DNA of 64,000 nucleotides from Novosphingobium sp. KA1 (GTDB lineage Bacteria; Pseudomonadota; Alphaproteobacteria; Sphingomonadales; Sphingomonadaceae), in the NCBI RefSeq assembly GCF_017309955.1, contig NZ_CP021248.1:1340001-1404000 (forward strand), given 5' to 3'. How positions within the stretch are numbered: the stretch's first letter is position 1; every line of letters begins with the position of its first letter. The notes under the pieces were generated by a model. It worked only from the letters and a program-made list of their open reading frames with translations. It ran no database searches and was not told the origin of the DNA. This document shows, in pieces, positions 61,506 through 64,000 of the stretch. The position numbers and the translations under genes are program-made.

Positions 61506-63896
61506 GTGCGAATGATGCAGCGACGCGCCCTGCTGATGGCCTCCGCCGCCCTTGTGGCCCTCTCCTCGATCGGGCTTGCCCGGGCGGCCCCGCAGGTGCG
61601 CGGGACACGGCGCAAGGCGGTGCTTGCCGGCGCCCGCGCGCCCATCGACATCCGCGAGGACCGCATGGGCATCGCCCATGTCCAGGCCCGCTCCCGCCAC
61701 GACGCCTTCTTCGCGCAAGGCTATCTGGTCGCCCGCGACCGCCTGTTCCAGCTCGATTTCGACAATCGGCGCGAGCTTGGGCGGCTGGCCGAAGTGTTCG
61801 GCCCGAAATTCGCGGAAGCGGACCGCGCCGCCCGCCATTTCCACTATCGCGGCGACCTTTCCGCCGAACTCGCCGCCCTGCCCGCCGAGGTCGTCGACTG
61901 CGCGCGCGGCTATGTCGCCGGGATCAACGCGCGGATCGCCGAGACCGAGGCCGAGCCCGCGCTGCTGCCTGCCGAATATGCGATCACCGGAATGCGCCCC
62001 TTGCGCTGGTCCATCGAGGACATGCTGCGTACGCGCGGGGCCGGGGCGGGCGATGCCGACGACGAGGTGCGCCGCGCCATGCTGCAGGCGCGGGGACAGC
62101 TCGACCTCGACCACTACATGGACCCGCTGCGCCCGGCCTGGTCGTTCACCGTGCCCGAAGGTCTCGACTGCGCGGCGGTCTCGGTTGCCGACCTCGGCTT
62201 CCTGCGGAATGTCGGCAAGCCGCTGCCCTTCGAGCAGGCCGAACTCGCGCGCTGGGACCGGGACGTGAGCCGCAACGACCATGCCGCGCAGGGCAGCAAT
62301 GCCTGGACCATCGCCGGATCGCGCAGCGCCACCGGACGGCCGATCCTCGCCAACGATCCGCACCTCGCGATCGGCGGGGCGAGCCCGCGCCACATGATCC
62401 ACCTGAGCGCGCCGGGGCTCGACGTGATCGGCGCCGGTTATCCCGGCCTGCCCGGGATCATGCAGGGCCATACCGACCGCTTCGCGTTCGGCCGCACCAA
62501 CTTCCACATCGACCAGACCGACCTCTTCGTGCTGCGCACCCGGCCGGAAGATCCCGAACAGTACTGGCATGAGGGCAAATGGAAGCGCTTCGAAACCTAC
62601 GAGGAGACGATCGCGGTCAAGGGCGAGCCCGCGCAGAGGGTGACGCTCCGCTATGCCGCGGGGCGCCCGGTGGTGGCGCAGGATCCGCAGCATGGGCGGG
62701 CCATCGCGCTCGCCACCACCGCGATGCTGCCCGGCGCCAACATGCAGTTCGCGATCATCGCCCTCAATCTCGCCACCGACTGGGACAGCTTGCGCGAAGC
62801 GGCAAGGTTGCATGTCTCACCGACCAACCTCCACTATGCCGACATCGAGGGCAACACCGGCTGGCAGGCGATCGGCTTCACGCCCAGGCGCCCGCGCCAT
62901 GACGGCCTGTTCCCCGCCCCCGGCGACGGCTCGTTCGACTGGACCGGCATCCTCCCGGTCGAGGACATGCCCAGCCTCTACAATCCCGAGCAGGGCTGGA
63001 TCGCCTCGGCCAATGCCATGAACCTGCCGGCGGACTATCCCTATCGCGAGCGGATCATCAGCTTTTCCTGGAGCGATCCCTTCCGCCACGACCGGATCGC
63101 CGAAGTGTTGCGCGCGCCCGGCCCCCACTCCATCGAGGAAAGCGTCGCGCTCCAGCACGACGTGCAATCGCTGCCCGCGCGGGCGCTGCGCAAGCTGCTG
63201 CCGCCGCGCCCCTCCCCCGCCGCGGTGCCTGCCGCCGCGCTGCTACAGGGCTGGGACGGCAGGATCGGCGCGGAGAGCGGCGCGGCGCTGCTCTACGAAC
63301 TCGTCGTGCCTGAACTTTCGGACCGCTTCCGCAAGGCCGTGATCCCCGCCGACGCGCGCGACCTCCTCACCTCGGTCAACCTTTCGGAGATGCTCCATGC
63401 CCTCGCCCTGCCCGACCCGCGCCTTGGCGCCGATCCGGCGGCGGCGCGCGACGCGCTGGTCGATGCCGCGCTGGCGGCGGGCTGGGCAAAGGCCGAGCAA
63501 CTGGCCGGGAGCGATCCCGCGCAGTGGCGCTGGGGCGACCTGCACCGCGTCACCCTGCGCCATCCGCTGGCCGACATTCCGGCCATCGCCGCGGCCTATC
63601 CTCCGATTTCGGGAGGCCGTTCGGGCGGCGACGGGACAACCGTAATGGCGCGCGGCTTCAATGCGAAACAGGGTTACACCGTGCGCCACGGTGCCAGCTA
63701 CCTGATGGTCGCCGATGTCGGAGACTGGGACAACACGCGTTTCCTGCTGCTGCCGGGCCAGTCCGCCGATCCCGCCTCGCCGCATTACCGGGACTTCTAC
63801 CAGCCATGGCTCTCAGGCGAGATGCAGAAGCTGCCCTTCTCCGCCGAAGCCGTGCGCGCCGCGACCATCAGCCGCCTGCAGATCGTTCCGGCCTAA
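61506..63896 (+). CDS. Penicillin acylase family Ntn-hydrolase
   Basis: 796 residues from GTG at 61506 (GGA 5 nt upstream; ATG at 61512 is the alternative). Signal peptide 1-28 (IGLARAA). The layout is signal - alpha chain - linker - beta chain. The N-terminal nucleophile of the mature beta chain is Ser264 in AAQG-SNAW, with RPILANDPHL shortly after, as in cephalosporin/penicillin and AHL acylases. Self-cleavage before Ser264 is expected. The family hydrolyses amide bonds of acylated amines: beta-lactams, acyl-homoserine lactones, N-acyl amino acids. Substrate is undecided; the location near D-amino-acid genes favours N-acyl amino compounds. Confidence 0.9.
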   Translation: MRMMQRRALLMASAALVALSSIGLARAAPQVRGTRRKAVLAGARAPIDIREDRMGIAHVQARSRHDAFFAQGYLVARDRLFQLDFDNRRELGRLAEVFGPKFAEADRAARHFHYRGDLSAELAALPAEVVDCARGYVAGINARIAETEAEPALLPAEYAITGMRPLRWSIEDMLRTRGAGAGDADDEVRRAMLQARGQLDLDHYMDPLRPAWSFTVPEGLDCAAVSVADLGFLRNVGKPLPFEQAELARWDRDVSRNDHAAQGSNAWTIAGSRSATGRPILANDPHLAIGGASPRHMIHLSAPGLDVIGAGYPGLPGIMQGHTDRFAFGRTNFHIDQTDLFVLRTRPEDPEQYWHEGKWKRFETYEETIAVKGEPAQRVTLRYAAGRPVVAQDPQHGRAIALATTAMLPGANMQFAIIALNLATDWDSLREAARLHVSPTNLHYADIEGNTGWQAIGFTPRRPRHDGLFPAPGDGSFDWTGILPVEDMPSLYNPEQGWIASANAMNLPADYPYRERIISFSWSDPFRHDRIAEVLRAPGPHSIEESVALQHDVQSLPARALRKLLPPRPSPAAVPAAALLQGWDGRIGAESGAALLYELVVPELSDRFRKAVIPADARDLLTSVNLSEMLHALALPDPRLGADPAAARDALVDAALAAGWAKAEQLAGSDPAQWRWGDLHRVTLRHPLADIPAIAAAYPPISGGRSGGDGTTVMARGFNAKQGYTVRHGASYLMVADVGDWDNTRFLLLPGQSADPASPHYRDFYQPWLSGEMQKLPFSAEAVRAATISRLQIVPA

Positions 63897-63918
63897 GGGT
63901 CTGCCCGCCCTGAGCGGC

Positions 63919-64000
63919 CTAGTAAGCCGCCGCGATCGCCAGCAGCGCCTTGTCCATCGCCGCGGTCGCCTCGCCGTCACGCTCGTCCGGTACGTCATTG
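63919..64000 (-). CDS. C-terminal end of a gene leaving the window
   Basis: Reading leftward from the edge, the open frame ends ...DGEATAAMDKALLAIAAAY and a TAG at 63919-63921, 22 nt from the convergent acylase stop. The Ala-rich helical ending and high GC at third positions look coding. Only about 26 codons are present, so no family can be named. Confidence 0.5.
   Translation of the reverse strand, partial: NDVPDERDGEATAAMDKALLAIAAAY

Noticed and set aside
1..64000. tRNA, rRNA, CRISPR, prophage or transposase genes
   Set aside because: None seen on reading both strands. A covariance-model scan could still find small RNAs that I cannot detect by eye.

Overview
The window is GC-rich DNA (about 65%, judged by eye) from an alphaproteobacterium, most likely a sphingomonad such as Novosphingobium or Sphingobium. 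That placement is an inference. It rests on seven TonB-dependent receptors in 64 kb, Tat-exported hydrolases, frequent GTG/TTG starts and start/stop overlaps of the ATGA/GTGA type. I saw no rRNA, tRNA, CRISPR array, prophage or intact insertion sequence. The content is accessory catabolism and uptake.

Layout. 0.5-5.7 kb: a CHAP-domain exported protein, then a leftward iron block (PepSY/flavodoxin/reductase fusion followed by a siderophore-type receptor). 6.1-10.7 kb: membrane PQQ glucose dehydrogenase, OprB-type porin and a TetR regulator; an FNR/FixK-type box lies between the iron block and the dehydrogenase. 10.9-14.5 kb: a four-gene locus of a low-complexity exported protein, a secreted subtilase, an ECF sigma factor and a membrane anti-sigma factor, with an 11-bp inverted repeat in the divergent promoter region. 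15-19.5 kb: receptor, LLM flavin monooxygenase and GST in one coupled operon. 19.6-23 kb: another receptor, bracketed by two diverged copies of a palindromic interspersed repeat, then a 1.1-kb gap with an AT-rich patch. 23-30 kb: a tricarboxylate-type uptake locus (binding protein, porin, CitMHS transporter, two tiny coupled ORFs, TerC-like protein) divergent from a TctD/TctE-like two-component system. 30-38.8 kb: receptor, M24 peptidase, thioesterase, bicupin, DadA-like oxidoreductase, DUF5690 transporter and DeoR regulator. 39-44 kb: receptor, Tat-exported phospholipase C and GFA-family protein. 44.2-50.5 kb: a small polysaccharide-utilisation operon (receptor, DUF6250 protein, exo-lyase of the PcRGLX/YetA type).

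50.5-63.9 kb is the most coherent metabolic region. It holds a DAACS symporter, an enolase-superfamily epimerase (DgcA type), a DUF1611 P-loop protein (DgcN type) and a LysR regulator. These match the described D-glutamate pathway, in which D-Glu is N-acetylated and then racemised. Beside them lie a D-aminoacylase-like amidohydrolase, a serine beta-lactamase-fold lipoprotein, a receptor and a penicillin-acylase-family hydrolase. Together they suggest scavenging of D-amino acids and N-acylated amino compounds, possibly from peptidoglycan.

Limits: all family calls are by eye from motifs and sequence character. No database search was run. Receptor substrates cannot be assigned from sequence alone.
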